Source: an uncultured Clostridia bacterium
GTDB taxonomy: Bacteria > Bacillota > Clostridia > UBA1381
Length of the DNA stretch: 35,941 bases
Direction: 5' to 3'
Assembly: GCA_910585485.1 (NCBI GenBank)
Contig: CAJUEZ010000018.1
Location: 1 to 35,941, forward strand
In this document: one piece after another, positions 17,125 to 25,653 of the stretch
Layout: every line of letters starts with the position of its first letter
Position numbering within the stretch: position 1 is the first letter of the stretch
Notes under the pieces: generated by a model
What the model was told of the DNA's origin: nothing
Database searches by the model: none
What the model saw: the letters and a program-made list of their open reading frames with translations, nothing else
Translations under genes and position numbers: made by a program

Positions 17125-17172
17125 TATTATGAATAAGTATGTGAAAAGCTTCTTAAAAATATGGAGGAAATT

Positions 17173-18708
17173 ATGACGCATTTGAATTCCGCAGTCAAAT
17201 TACTGGACAGAGCGACTGAAAAATATGGGAATAAAACAGCTATTTCAGACGAATGGGGAGAAATCAGCTTCTCCCAACTTCAAAAGCAGGGAAAAGCTGT
17301 CGGAACGGCTCTTGCAAAAGCAACTCCGGACGGATATATGAAAGCACCTGTAATGGTGTATCTGAAAAAAAGCATATCATGTCTTGTATGCTTCATGGGA
17401 GCGATGTACAGCGCTAATCCGTATGTGCCAATCGCCTATGACATGCCCGCAAACAGAATACAAAAAATTGTAGATTCTCTTGAAGGCAGAGGTCATATTA
17501 TAACCGACGCGCATGGTATGGAAACCCTTAAAACTATGAATATTCCCAAAACCATCAGCGCGCATATTTACGAGGAAATCGTAAATACCGAAATTGATGA
17601 AACGCTTGTGGCAAAAACACTTTCCTCCACGATTGACACGGACCCAATTTATATAATGTTCACCTCCGGTTCAACGGGAGCGCCAAAGGGTGTGACTGTA
17701 CCGCACAGAGGTGTTATCGACTACGCTATGTGGGTAGCGAAAACTTTTCATATAGATGAAAATGCAGTGCTCGGAAACCAAGCGCCATTTTATTTTGACA
17801 ACTCCATATTTGACATATACACGTGTCTTCTGACAGGCGCGAAGATGATTATAATTCCCGAAACGCTTTTCATGTTCCCCGTCAAGCTTCCCGAATTTGT
17901 GCGCGATAATGATATTACCACAATTTTTTGGGTTCCGACGGTTATGATTAATGTGGCAAATTCAGGAGTGCTTTCGGAAATCGAGATGCCGAAACTGAAA
18001 AATGTTGTATTCTGCGGCGAGGTTATGCCGAACACTCAGCTTAATATATGGCGAAAATCCCAGCCACACTGCATATACGCGAATCTGTACGGACCAACTG
18101 AAATTTCCGACGTATGCACATATTATATAGTAGACAGAGAATTTAAGGACAGCGACTCCTTGCCTATCGGCAAAGCTTGCGAGAATATGCGCATAATAAT
18201 TCTCAATGAGAAAAACGAAATCGCAAAGACTAACGAACAAGGCGAAATCTGCGTGATAGGAACGGGAGTTTCACTTGGTTATTGGAATAATCACGAAATC
18301 ACCGCTAAAGCATTTATGCAAAACCCTGTAAATCCATATTATGAAGAGCGCATTTACCGCACGGGCGATCTCGCGTATATAAATGACGAGGGACTTATCA
18401 TTTATATAGGACGTATGGACAATCAGGTTAAGGTTAAGGGTAACAGAATCGAACTTGGCGAGATTGAGAACGCGGCTATGTGCGTGGAAAACGTAAAGGG
18501 AGCATGCGCCGTGTTTGACGAGAAGAATCAAAGAATCGTTTTGTTTGTGGAAAGCGCGGAACAGATGAAGCTTAGAAAATTCAATCTTGAACTTAAAAAG
18601 TTTATTCCGTCATATATGCTGCCATCGGAACTTGTAGTTATGGATAAGTTTCCGCATACGGCGAATGATAAAATCGACAGAGTTACTTTAAAAAAAAGCT
18701 TAAATTAA
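17173..18708 (+). CDS. dltA: DltA-like amino acid adenylation enzyme (first copy)
   Basis: This would activate an amino acid (D-alanine in classical DltA) with ATP and load it on the phosphopantetheine of the carrier protein encoded downstream. A full adenylation fold is present: P-loop YIMFTSGSTGAPKGV, the substrate-pocket block NQAPFYFDNSIFD, YGPTEISD, YRTGDLAY and the C-terminal catalytic lysine in NDKIDR. The pocket segment FCGEVMP keeps a cysteine (residue 281) at the place of the cysteine known to shape D-alanine selection in Bacillus DltA. I place the start at 17173, five bases after GGAGG; the in-frame ATG at 17161 overlaps that ribosome site. It is the first gene of the operon, 12 bases before its paralogue. 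The substrate is inferred, not shown. Confidence 0.82.
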   Translation: MTHLNSAVKLLDRATEKYGNKTAISDEWGEISFSQLQKQGKAVGTALAKATPDGYMKAPVMVYLKKSISCLVCFMGAMYSANPYVPIAYDMPANRIQKIVDSLEGRGHIITDAHGMETLKTMNIPKTISAHIYEEIVNTEIDETLVAKTLSSTIDTDPIYIMFTSGSTGAPKGVTVPHRGVIDYAMWVAKTFHIDENAVLGNQAPFYFDNSIFDIYTCLLTGAKMIIIPETLFMFPVKLPEFVRDNDITTIFWVPTVMINVANSGVLSEIEMPKLKNVVFCGEVMPNTQLNIWRKSQPHCIYANLYGPTEISDVCTYYIVDREFKDSDSLPIGKACENMRIIILNEKNEIAKTNEQGEICVIGTGVSLGYWNNHEITAKAFMQNPVNPYYEERIYRTGDLAYINDEGLIIYIGRMDNQVKVKGNRIELGEIENAAMCVENVKGACAVFDEKNQRIVLFVESAEQMKLRKFNLELKKFIPSYMLPSELVVMDKFPHTANDKIDRVTLKKSLN

Positions 18709-18720
18709 AGGATAATAATA

Positions 18721-20253
18721 ATGGAGAATTTAATGCAGAGCGCCGTGTGTTTATTAGAGCAGGCGGCGGAAAGATTTAAAAACAGAATAGTGTTTGAAGA
18801 CAAAGACGGGACTATTTCTTTTGAAGATTTAAGAACAAAAAGCCGTATTGTCGGAAGCGAACTTATCAGCAGAGTGACAACCGGTCAAAAAAGTCCTGTA
18901 ATTGTGTATTTGCCAAAAAGCATAAACTCAATCATCAGCTTTATGGGCTTGCTGTACAGCGCGTCACCTTATGTTCCGATTGATTACGCAATTCCTATGG
19001 CACGCATGGAAAAAACAATCGACAACCTCTTGCCTTCAGCAATTATAACAGATACCGAAGGCAAAGAAAAACTTGCGTCTTTAAATACTGATGTGGATAT
19101 ACTTTTATTTGATGAACTTGTAAACGGACATCAAAATGATGAAGCCATTAACAATTCTCTATCAGGTGTGTGCGACCTTGACTGCGCGTATATTATGTAC
19201 ACATCAGGCTCAACCGGTGTGCCGAAGGGTGTTACTGTCTCACACAGAGGTGTGTTGGATTACATCGAATGGATTGTCAGCACGTTCCCGATTGACGAGA
19301 ACAGTATCATAGGTATGCAATCGGCATTTCATTTTGATAATTCCGTATTTGATATGTACACCGCGTTTTATACAGGCGCGAAAACAATGATTATCCCCGA
19401 AATACTGTTTATGTACCCCGAAAAGCTGATGGATTATATGGCGGAAAGCAAAATATCTGTTATCTTTTGGGTGCCGACAGTTATGATAAGCGTTGCAAAC
19501 GGCGGTGTGCTTGAAAATACATCACTGCCCGACCTGAAGCTGATACTGTTCGCGGGCGAGGTAATGCCGAATACTCAGCTTAATATATGGAGAAAATCCT
19601 TCCCTGAATGTATGTACGTTAATATGTACGGTCCTACAGAGGCTACGGATATTGCGACATACTACATTGTTGACAGGGAATTTGAAAATCACGAAACTCT
19701 TCCGATAGGCAAAGTTTGCTCGAATATGCGCGCGCTGATTTTAAACGATGAGAACAAGCAGTGCAAAACAGGCGAGCAAGGCGAATTGTGTATAAGCGGT
19801 ACGGGTATAGCGCTCGGATATTGGAACGCTCCCGATATTACCGCGAAAGCGTTCGTGCAAAATCCGCTTAATACTAAATATCATGATAGAATTTACCGCA
19901 CGGGCGACCTTGTGTATGAAAATGAAGAAGGTAATATAATATTTATTGGCAGAAAAGACAGCCAGATAAAACTCCGCGGAAACAGAATTGAACTTGGTGA
20001 TTTGGAGAGCGCGGCGGCGGCGATTGAAAATGTTCAAAGCGCCTGCGCGTTGTTTAACGCGGGCAAGCAAGAGATTGTATTGTTTATAGAAACAACGGCG
20101 GAAATTAAAGAGCGTAAATTTAAAATGGAACTTAAAAAATATGTTCCCGCGTATATGGTTCCCGCAAAGATTATAACAATGGATAAGTTCCCGCATACCT
20201 CAAGCGGCAAAATTGACCGCGTGGGATTGAGGAAGGAATATATTGAAGTGTAA
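18721..20253 (+). CDS. DltA-like amino acid adenylation enzyme (second, diverged copy)
   Basis: This is a tandem paralogue of the preceding enzyme, collinear over the whole length and intact: YIMYTSGSTGVPKGV, SAFHFDNSVFD, YGPTEATD, YRTGDLVY and SGKIDR with the catalytic lysine. Two pocket changes stand out against the first copy: FAGEVMP in place of FCGEVMP (alanine at residue 278), and NQAPFYF replaced by MQSAFHF. In Bacillus DltA the corresponding cysteine influences choice between D- and L-alanine. A different substrate, such as L-alanine, glycine or another small amino acid, is therefore a reasonable inference. AAAGGA precedes the ATG by eight bases. Only one carrier gene follows, so both ligases probably share it. 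Confidence 0.8.
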   Translation: MENLMQSAVCLLEQAAERFKNRIVFEDKDGTISFEDLRTKSRIVGSELISRVTTGQKSPVIVYLPKSINSIISFMGLLYSASPYVPIDYAIPMARMEKTIDNLLPSAIITDTEGKEKLASLNTDVDILLFDELVNGHQNDEAINNSLSGVCDLDCAYIMYTSGSTGVPKGVTVSHRGVLDYIEWIVSTFPIDENSIIGMQSAFHFDNSVFDMYTAFYTGAKTMIIPEILFMYPEKLMDYMAESKISVIFWVPTVMISVANGGVLENTSLPDLKLILFAGEVMPNTQLNIWRKSFPECMYVNMYGPTEATDIATYYIVDREFENHETLPIGKVCSNMRALILNDENKQCKTGEQGELCISGTGIALGYWNAPDITAKAFVQNPLNTKYHDRIYRTGDLVYENEEGNIIFIGRKDSQIKLRGNRIELGDLESAAAAIENVQSACALFNAGKQEIVLFIETTAEIKERKFKMELKKYVPAYMVPAKIITMDKFPHTSSGKIDRVGLRKEYIEV

Positions 20254-20289
20254 ATGGTTGTTTATAATAATAAAAAGGAGATATAGAAA

Positions 20290-20535
20290 ATGGAAGAAAT
20301 CAAGGACAAGCTAAGAGCGTTTATACAAGAGAAATTTGAGATTGACGATGACCCTGATTTTACGGACGACGTGCATTTGTTTAACGAGGGCTTTGTAGAC
20401 TCGTTCGGCGCTGTTGAAATAATTCATTTTATTGAGCAGACATATAATATTGAAATAACACAAAAGGATATTACTCTTTATCCGATGAATACAATCGAGG
20501 AAATCGCAGAGGTTGTAGACAGTAAATTATCATAA
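20290..20535 (+). CDS. dltC: DltC-like acyl/aminoacyl carrier protein
   Basis: This is an 81-residue acidic four-helix carrier. The phosphopantetheine serine is Ser38 in GFVDSFGAVEII, close to the LDSxG motif of DltC. It would receive an aminoacyl group as a thioester from one or both upstream ligases and present it to the MBOAT protein at the inner face of the membrane. AAGGAG lies nine bases before the ATG. It sits between the ligases and the acyltransferase, in the order A-A-C-B-D-X. Confidence 0.88.
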   Translation: MEEIKDKLRAFIQEKFEIDDDPDFTDDVHLFNEGFVDSFGAVEIIHFIEQTYNIEITQKDITLYPMNTIEEIAEVVDSKLS

Positions 20536-20552
20536 TCAAAGAGGTAAAATAA

Positions 20553-21701
20553 ATGTGGTATCTTCAAACGGATGTGCTTTTACGGCTGCTTATTGCCGTG
20601 GGAGCAATGATACTTATTTCCGGATTTTCGCGCCTTATTTTGAAAAAAGATATTGGACCGAAGGTTCTGTTTTTAGCAGACATCGCGGTTATAGCCTATG
20701 TTTCATGGCAGCTTTCGCTGTTTATGGCAGGTTATACGCTTATAACATTTATATTTGCACGGATACTAAGACCGCTAAAAAAAACACGGCGGTTTTTCTT
20801 CGTATTCTTCAGTATTTTGTGTACCGTCCCGTTTTTCTACGGCAGAATGACAGAGTTTTTTCCTCAGCTGCCTGTAATTATAACATTCGTGGGAATCGCC
20901 TATCATATGCTTAAGGCTGTGGACGTGATGTACTTTGTATACTATGCGGATATGAAAATCCCGTTTTTAACGTATGCAAATTATATGATGTTTTTCCCGA
21001 CATTTACCTCCGGACCGATTTTCCGATACAGAGATTTTCAAAAGGTTTGGAACAGGCCTGTGCCGCTTACGGCAGACAGATTCATAATGTGCGTTAAGCG
21101 TTTTATTAAAGGTATGTTCAAAAAAATGGTTGTGCTTTATTTTGTAACTACCGTTTTCACTTTTCTTGTCGGAGCGGAAAAACACTGGTATATAAGTTTA
21201 GCCACAGTAGTTTTCAGTTACCTGCTCCTATATTTCGATTTATCCGGTTACAGTGATATTGCGATTGCGGCAGGCTCGGTTATGGGCTATACTGTTCCCG
21301 AAAACTTTAGAAAACCTTGGGCGGCTGCGTCATTTACTCAGTTTTGGCGCAACTGGCATATAACGCTTTCAGACTGGGTAAGAGAGCATATATTTGTAGT
21401 TTTAAACGGCAAAAAACTCGGCAGACTCGCCTCGGCGGGAATGGGATTTATCGTTATGTTTGTCATGGAAATGTGGCATGGATTTACTATCCCGTATATA
21501 GTGGGCGGTGTATATAACGGTATGTGTCTCGGACTTGAAAACCTGTTTGGACTTACCACAGTGGACAAGCGCAAAATGAAAAAGTCAATCTATGTTTTGC
21601 GATGTATCCTCGTAAACGGATTATTCGCTTTTAACACGTTGCTGATGACGGTTAGTTCCGCGCAATTATTAGAAATAATAAAAGGATTTATGAGGTTGTA
21701 G
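20553..21701 (+). CDS. dltB: DltB-like MBOAT membrane acyltransferase
   Basis: This polytopic membrane protein of 382 residues would take the acyl or aminoacyl group from the carrier and pass it across the membrane. It has about 10 hydrophobic segments and the MBOAT block FTQFWRNWHITLSDWVREH. The catalytic histidine lies in MEMWHGF (His309), inside a membrane segment as in DltB and other MBOAT proteins. GAGGT precedes the ATG. It is followed two bases later by the SGNH gene, as expected for an MBOAT/SGNH pair. MBOAT proteins also serve O-acetylation (alginate, peptidoglycan PatA). The carrier and ligases in the same operon favour aminoacyl transfer. Confidence 0.88.
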   Translation: MWYLQTDVLLRLLIAVGAMILISGFSRLILKKDIGPKVLFLADIAVIAYVSWQLSLFMAGYTLITFIFARILRPLKKTRRFFFVFFSILCTVPFFYGRMTEFFPQLPVIITFVGIAYHMLKAVDVMYFVYYADMKIPFLTYANYMMFFPTFTSGPIFRYRDFQKVWNRPVPLTADRFIMCVKRFIKGMFKKMVVLYFVTTVFTFLVGAEKHWYISLATVVFSYLLLYFDLSGYSDIAIAAGSVMGYTVPENFRKPWAAASFTQFWRNWHITLSDWVREHIFVVLNGKKLGRLASAGMGFIVMFVMEMWHGFTIPYIVGGVYNGMCLGLENLFGLTTVDKRKMKKSIYVLRCILVNGLFAFNTLLMTVSSAQLLEIIKGFMRL

Positions 21702-21703
21702 TA

Positions 21704-22567
21704 ATGAAAAAAATCGCGATTATAATCGCGGCTGTAATAGCAGTCGCTGTCGGTGACTTAGCGCTGACGTATAACAATTTCATAGTGAACAGTGATTATT
21801 TTGTAAAGAATGATTTCGAGATAACGCAGGAACATCATCCCGAAAAAATATGGGACAAAGTATTTTTTGGCAACAGCGTTGTGATTTCCTCGTACATTGA
21901 GGAAGAAAGCGATTCAGGATATATTAACCTTGGTTTAGATTACGGTGTTGTTACTGATTTATGGGAAATGATTGATAAGCGTCACATCAATATAGGTTCT
22001 GAACTCGTTATAGGACTTAATTATCTGACACTATATGACGAATTTGAAACAAATCCGACTTATATCTGGCATAAAAAAATTTATGAGCCCTACGCGTATT
22101 TTGAGCGTGACAGATTTTATCCGATTATAACAAACGGCTTTGATAATCTTCTGCACGCTAAAAGTCCTATGCCGTATAAATATTTGCCGCAGGAAAAAAG
22201 CGTATATCACGGCGCTTTGTCAGACAGAGCGCTGCAGGACGCAATGGACAGATATGAAAAAGAATTTTTTAATCTGCCGGATGAAAAGTTCCAAAAAAAT
22301 ATAAACGCTCTCGAAAAAATTATAAAGTATTGTGATGAGCATAATATACGATTAAGAGCGGTATGGATGCCGTGGAATCCAAAATTGGAACAGCCCGAAC
22401 TGCTTGGAAGAGTGCGGGCGATGGCAGAAGAGGTTTTTGACAAGTATAATATAGAAATGCTTGACTTGGAAAACGCGCTGCCGGCGGAATATTTTTATGA
22501 TACGGGACATCTGAATTACGACATCGGTTCGGCAAAATTTACGGAAATGATTGATGAATGGTTATAA
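21704..22567 (+). CDS. Short SGNH (DltD-like) surface transferase/hydrolase
   Basis: This is a predicted membrane-anchored extracytoplasmic protein: an N-terminal hydrophobic segment at residues 3-21, then an SGNH-type fold. The likely nucleophile is Ser58 in FFGNSVV. The catalytic Asp266 and His269 lie in YDTGHLN near the C-terminus. This is the arrangement seen in DltD and AlgX/AlgJ-type acyl transferases. At 287 residues it is far shorter than classical DltD (about 400-420) and aligns only in these motifs, so the acceptor polymer may differ from teichoic acid. The ribosome site is GAGGT, in the end of the MBOAT gene. Its position between the MBOAT and DltX-like genes supports a final transfer role. 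Confidence 0.75.
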   Translation: MKKIAIIIAAVIAVAVGDLALTYNNFIVNSDYFVKNDFEITQEHHPEKIWDKVFFGNSVVISSYIEEESDSGYINLGLDYGVVTDLWEMIDKRHINIGSELVIGLNYLTLYDEFETNPTYIWHKKIYEPYAYFERDRFYPIITNGFDNLLHAKSPMPYKYLPQEKSVYHGALSDRALQDAMDRYEKEFFNLPDEKFQKNINALEKIIKYCDEHNIRLRAVWMPWNPKLEQPELLGRVRAMAEEVFDKYNIEMLDLENALPAEYFYDTGHLNYDIGSAKFTEMIDEWL

Positions 22568-22577
22568 GAGGTAGATT

Positions 22578-22685
22578 ATGAAAGTATTAAAACATATAGG
22601 TGTATTCTTGCTGTATCTTGCAATGTTCATTCTTGTGTGCATTTTCTTCACCGGGAACGGCACCTTTATATATGAAGCGTTTTAA
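22578..22685 (+). CDS. dltX: DltX-like membrane microprotein, 35 residues, ending in FIYEAF
   Basis: The ATG at 22578 has GAGG seven bases upstream and the frame runs 35 codons to TAA at 22685. The protein has a short basic start (MKVLKHIG), a single hydrophobic span (about residues 8-24) and the C-terminus TFIYEAF. Bacillus-type DltX has the same plan: about 50 residues, one membrane helix, and a C-terminal FIYNEF-like motif whose tyrosine has been reported as an acyl intermediate between DltB and DltD. Here the tyrosine is Tyr32. The gene fits tightly between the SGNH and lipoprotein genes (gaps of 10 and 12 bases). It is short enough to be missed by most gene callers. Confidence 0.85.
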   Translation: MKVLKHIGVFLLYLAMFILVCIFFTGNGTFIYEAF

Positions 22686-22697
22686 AGGAGAAACTGT

Positions 22698-25592
22698 ATG
22701 AAAAAGCTGATACCAATTTTATTCCTTGCGTTGGTCTTAAGCGCGTGCGGAAAATTTGAAGTGAAAAATCCCGACACGCTGGCAGCGGCAGTATTATCCG
22801 CAGAAAACAGCGTAAGCGCTAAAAACACATATAACACTCTCAATGAGTCTGTTGTCGCGACATTGACAGTAGATAAAATAGACGCATCGACTTTAGGGAG
22901 TATGTCCGGCTATGATATGATTTATATAGATAAAAGTATGGCTGAAGCCGATAACTTTAACGCGTCGGCTGTACAGGAATACGTTAAAAAAGGCGGAAGC
23001 GTATTTTTAGATAATGAACTATATGACACGTTTGACAAGGATTTTATCGGCGCGGAAGAATTTGTTCCCATAGAAAGCTGTCCCGTGGATATGCAGTACC
23101 CTTCAGCGGACAAGCATATAGAAAATATTCAAACTCTTTTAAGAGATTTTTGCGCCTTGTATAAATCTTACGCAAATTACGAGGAAACTCTTTCACATCA
23201 AAGCTACGGAATGGGCGTCGTTCCGTCCACCGCGCAAATTATCGCGGAAGAAAACGGCACGGGAATATACACGCTGAATCAATACGGCGCGGGATATGTT
23301 TTCTTCACAAATCCGCTTTTACCGAATAGTTTTTCAGTAAACAATCTTTCTCCCGAAGATAAGGGCGAATACCTTTCCGCGACAACCGTCGGAGCAAACA
23401 AACTTATGCGTGATTACTTTGCGGAATTTGTATCTTTGAAAAAATACGGATACGCGGTTGAACATGTGCTTGGAAGTTACGGAAAGCCGGTCGCTTCATG
23501 GGAACTTCATTACGAGGATATTACAGGCATAGAAAATGGCAGCGCAGAAATCTTCGAGGAAATGTGCAAGCGTTACGGACAAGTACCGTCATTCACGCTT
23601 GCAAGAAACCCGTATGTGTGGTTCAGACGCGCCGAAAGCGTGACATACGCGCTTAATAATAAAGGTCAGTTCGCGATGGACCCCTATGAAAACGCTTACT
23701 CCTCCGGCACGCATTTCGTTTCGGGTAAAAAATGGCTGTCGCTTGATTATTACGACAACACAATCAGTTATTTTGACGAAAGTCATGATTATATAAAACG
23801 AGCATATCCCTGTCCCACGGACTATAACGGTGACGGGAATATGGATTTGATTTGCGGCAGCGCTGACGGCAAGCTGTATTACTATCAGGGCAGCGGTATG
23901 AAAACAAATTATGAACTCGGTGTTGAAACAATATTTACCGATTCTGACGGAGATGCGGCAGGAGTAATGGCATATTCATCACCGACAATGGGTGATATTG
24001 ATGTGGACGGTGTTGATGAAATCATTTCGGGCAGCGAAGACGGAAATATTTACTGTTTTAAGCGTAAAAACTCAATGGTGCTTGAAAATCAGGGGGTTAT
24101 TCTTGAAACCGGTATGACGGATTCTATGCCCGCTCTTGGAGATCTTGACAGCGATGGTGTTCTTGATTTGGCAGTAGGCTCGCGTACAGGCGAACTGAGA
24201 ATCTATTACGGACATATGGGTAAATACAGCGTGTTATTTGACGAGTATGTGAATGTTGACACAGGTCAAAGCTGGTGCTCGCCATGTATCGCGGATACTG
24301 ATGGTGACGGTGTGAATGAACTGTATGCCGGTACGTTTGAAGGATATATAGCTAAATTCGAGAATAATATTTTCAATGGTTATATGGAGGGTAATGAGTG
24401 TAACTATGAAGGTAATACTCACCTCAAATTCGGCGCGAACAGTGTTCCGAGATTTTATGATATAGACAAAGACGGAAAAAAAGATTTAATTGCGGGCTCA
24501 TTGGAATACGGTCTCGCAGTTCCTATTGACAGCGAGTACTTCCCTTACAAAGAAAAGCTGCAGGAGCAGATTAACGGCTTTAAAAACAGAGGTATATACG
24601 TTGGAGCGCATGTTCTATCGCATCAGCATGCGGATATGTTCCATGACGAAAGAGAACTGGCATATCAGAAAAAGGCATTCGAGTCTTACGGTTTGGAATT
24701 TGAGGGCATCGGAGCCAATCAGCACACATGGCGCACAAGTAAAATCGGATATGACACGCATTATGACAACACCCGCGGATATGACGGAACATACCGCGCT
24801 CAGATGGAATCAGGTCTTTACTGGAACAGCGGCTCACAGACTCCCGATTCTACCGCCGTACCTGAAGTAAGCGCTGAAAATTCAATTCTTGTTCCATTTT
24901 ATCTGGATAACGGACAGCTTATGTTCCAGCCGTGCAATATTCCAAACGGCCATAGTGAATACGCGCGCATAAGCGCTGAATATGAACTGCCGCTTCTTTT
25001 CTATAATCACTGCGATTATGTATATCGCGAACAAGAAAGCGAAGAAGAGAAGATTAAAAAGGTTGATATGCTTGTAAATGATTACGGATATAATTTTGTA
25101 CAGGAAAATCAACTGGCTAAAATGACAGCCGCAGCATATAACACAAAAGTAAACGCAAAGCTGAAAGACGAAACACTTTCTTTATCAGCGCAGGAAAAAA
25201 GCCGGGATATTCCGTCCTATGACAAGAATTATCAGCAAGCTGTGGGAGTTAAGGTGATTTTTGCAGACGGTGTAACAGACGGATATAATATTGACTCAAG
25301 CGTGCATTATAAAAAAGATAATTGCATTTATGTGTCCCTGGACAGCAAGGGAGCAAAAATCTCCAAAAGCGGAGAGAGCAACAATGTCAATCTTATAAGT
25401 GTAAATCTTCCTTCCAAGATTTCAGTATCAAAAAAAGGAGCGTCTGTTACTTTCCTTGAAGGCGGCATGATGACGGCAGAAGTTGAAGGAATGGTAAAAA
25501 CCACTTCGAAAGGCTGGGAAGTAACTCACCAAGACGGAAAAACGCTTTTCAGAAAATACGGCAAGGCGGAGAAATTAAAAATTGTAAAATAA
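22698..25592 (+). CDS. Lipoprotein: deacetylase-like fold interrupted by an FG-GAP/VCBS propeller
   Basis: A lipoprotein signal ends at LSAC (Cys17), so the protein sits on the outer face of the membrane. Residues about 60-250 resemble a GATase-like/ThuA-like alpha-beta domain (YDMIYIDK, VKKGGSVFLDNE). At about 265-300 a segment, SWELHYEDITG, looks like the first motif of a NodB-type polysaccharide deacetylase. Five calcium-type repeats follow, each with a DxDxDG-type loop and a GS/GT turn, beginning near residues 375, 433, 482, 533 and 588. After this propeller comes GAHVLSHQHADM (His638, His642), close to the second NodB motif. The C-terminal 130 residues look beta-rich. AAAGGAG precedes the ATG. 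As last gene of the operon it probably binds or trims the modified polymer. The catalytic assignment is tentative. Confidence 0.7.
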   Translation: MKKLIPILFLALVLSACGKFEVKNPDTLAAAVLSAENSVSAKNTYNTLNESVVATLTVDKIDASTLGSMSGYDMIYIDKSMAEADNFNASAVQEYVKKGGSVFLDNELYDTFDKDFIGAEEFVPIESCPVDMQYPSADKHIENIQTLLRDFCALYKSYANYEETLSHQSYGMGVVPSTAQIIAEENGTGIYTLNQYGAGYVFFTNPLLPNSFSVNNLSPEDKGEYLSATTVGANKLMRDYFAEFVSLKKYGYAVEHVLGSYGKPVASWELHYEDITGIENGSAEIFEEMCKRYGQVPSFTLARNPYVWFRRAESVTYALNNKGQFAMDPYENAYSSGTHFVSGKKWLSLDYYDNTISYFDESHDYIKRAYPCPTDYNGDGNMDLICGSADGKLYYYQGSGMKTNYELGVETIFTDSDGDAAGVMAYSSPTMGDIDVDGVDEIISGSEDGNIYCFKRKNSMVLENQGVILETGMTDSMPALGDLDSDGVLDLAVGSRTGELRIYYGHMGKYSVLFDEYVNVDTGQSWCSPCIADTDGDGVNELYAGTFEGYIAKFENNIFNGYMEGNECNYEGNTHLKFGANSVPRFYDIDKDGKKDLIAGSLEYGLAVPIDSEYFPYKEKLQEQINGFKNRGIYVGAHVLSHQHADMFHDERELAYQKKAFESYGLEFEGIGANQHTWRTSKIGYDTHYDNTRGYDGTYRAQMESGLYWNSGSQTPDSTAVPEVSAENSILVPFYLDNGQLMFQPCNIPNGHSEYARISAEYELPLLFYNHCDYVYREQESEEEKIKKVDMLVNDYGYNFVQENQLAKMTAAAYNTKVNAKLKDETLSLSAQEKSRDIPSYDKNYQQAVGVKVIFADGVTDGYNIDSSVHYKKDNCIYVSLDSKGAKISKSGESNNVNLISVNLPSKISVSKKGASVTFLEGGMMTAEVEGMVKTTSKGWEVTHQDGKTLFRKYGKAEKLKIVK

Positions 25593-25616
25593 TCAATAAG
25601 AAATCTCTATTACTTT

Positions 25617-25653
25617 AAAAACCGTTTCCCAAATTTATCGGGAAACGGTTTTT
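25617..25653. terminator. Bidirectional terminator between the Dlt-like and heme operons
   Basis: A perfect 14-bp stem (AAAAACCGTTTCCC with its complement) and a 9-base loop lie between two converging operons, with A and T tracts on both sides. The last base of the right arm touches the sirC stop codon. Confidence 0.9.

Noticed and set aside
25327..25338. A possible further copy of the 12-base word in the lipoprotein gene (TTATGTGTCCCT)
   Set aside because: It has one mismatch to the consensus and is isolated; it fits ordinary codons of that gene. I did not count it.
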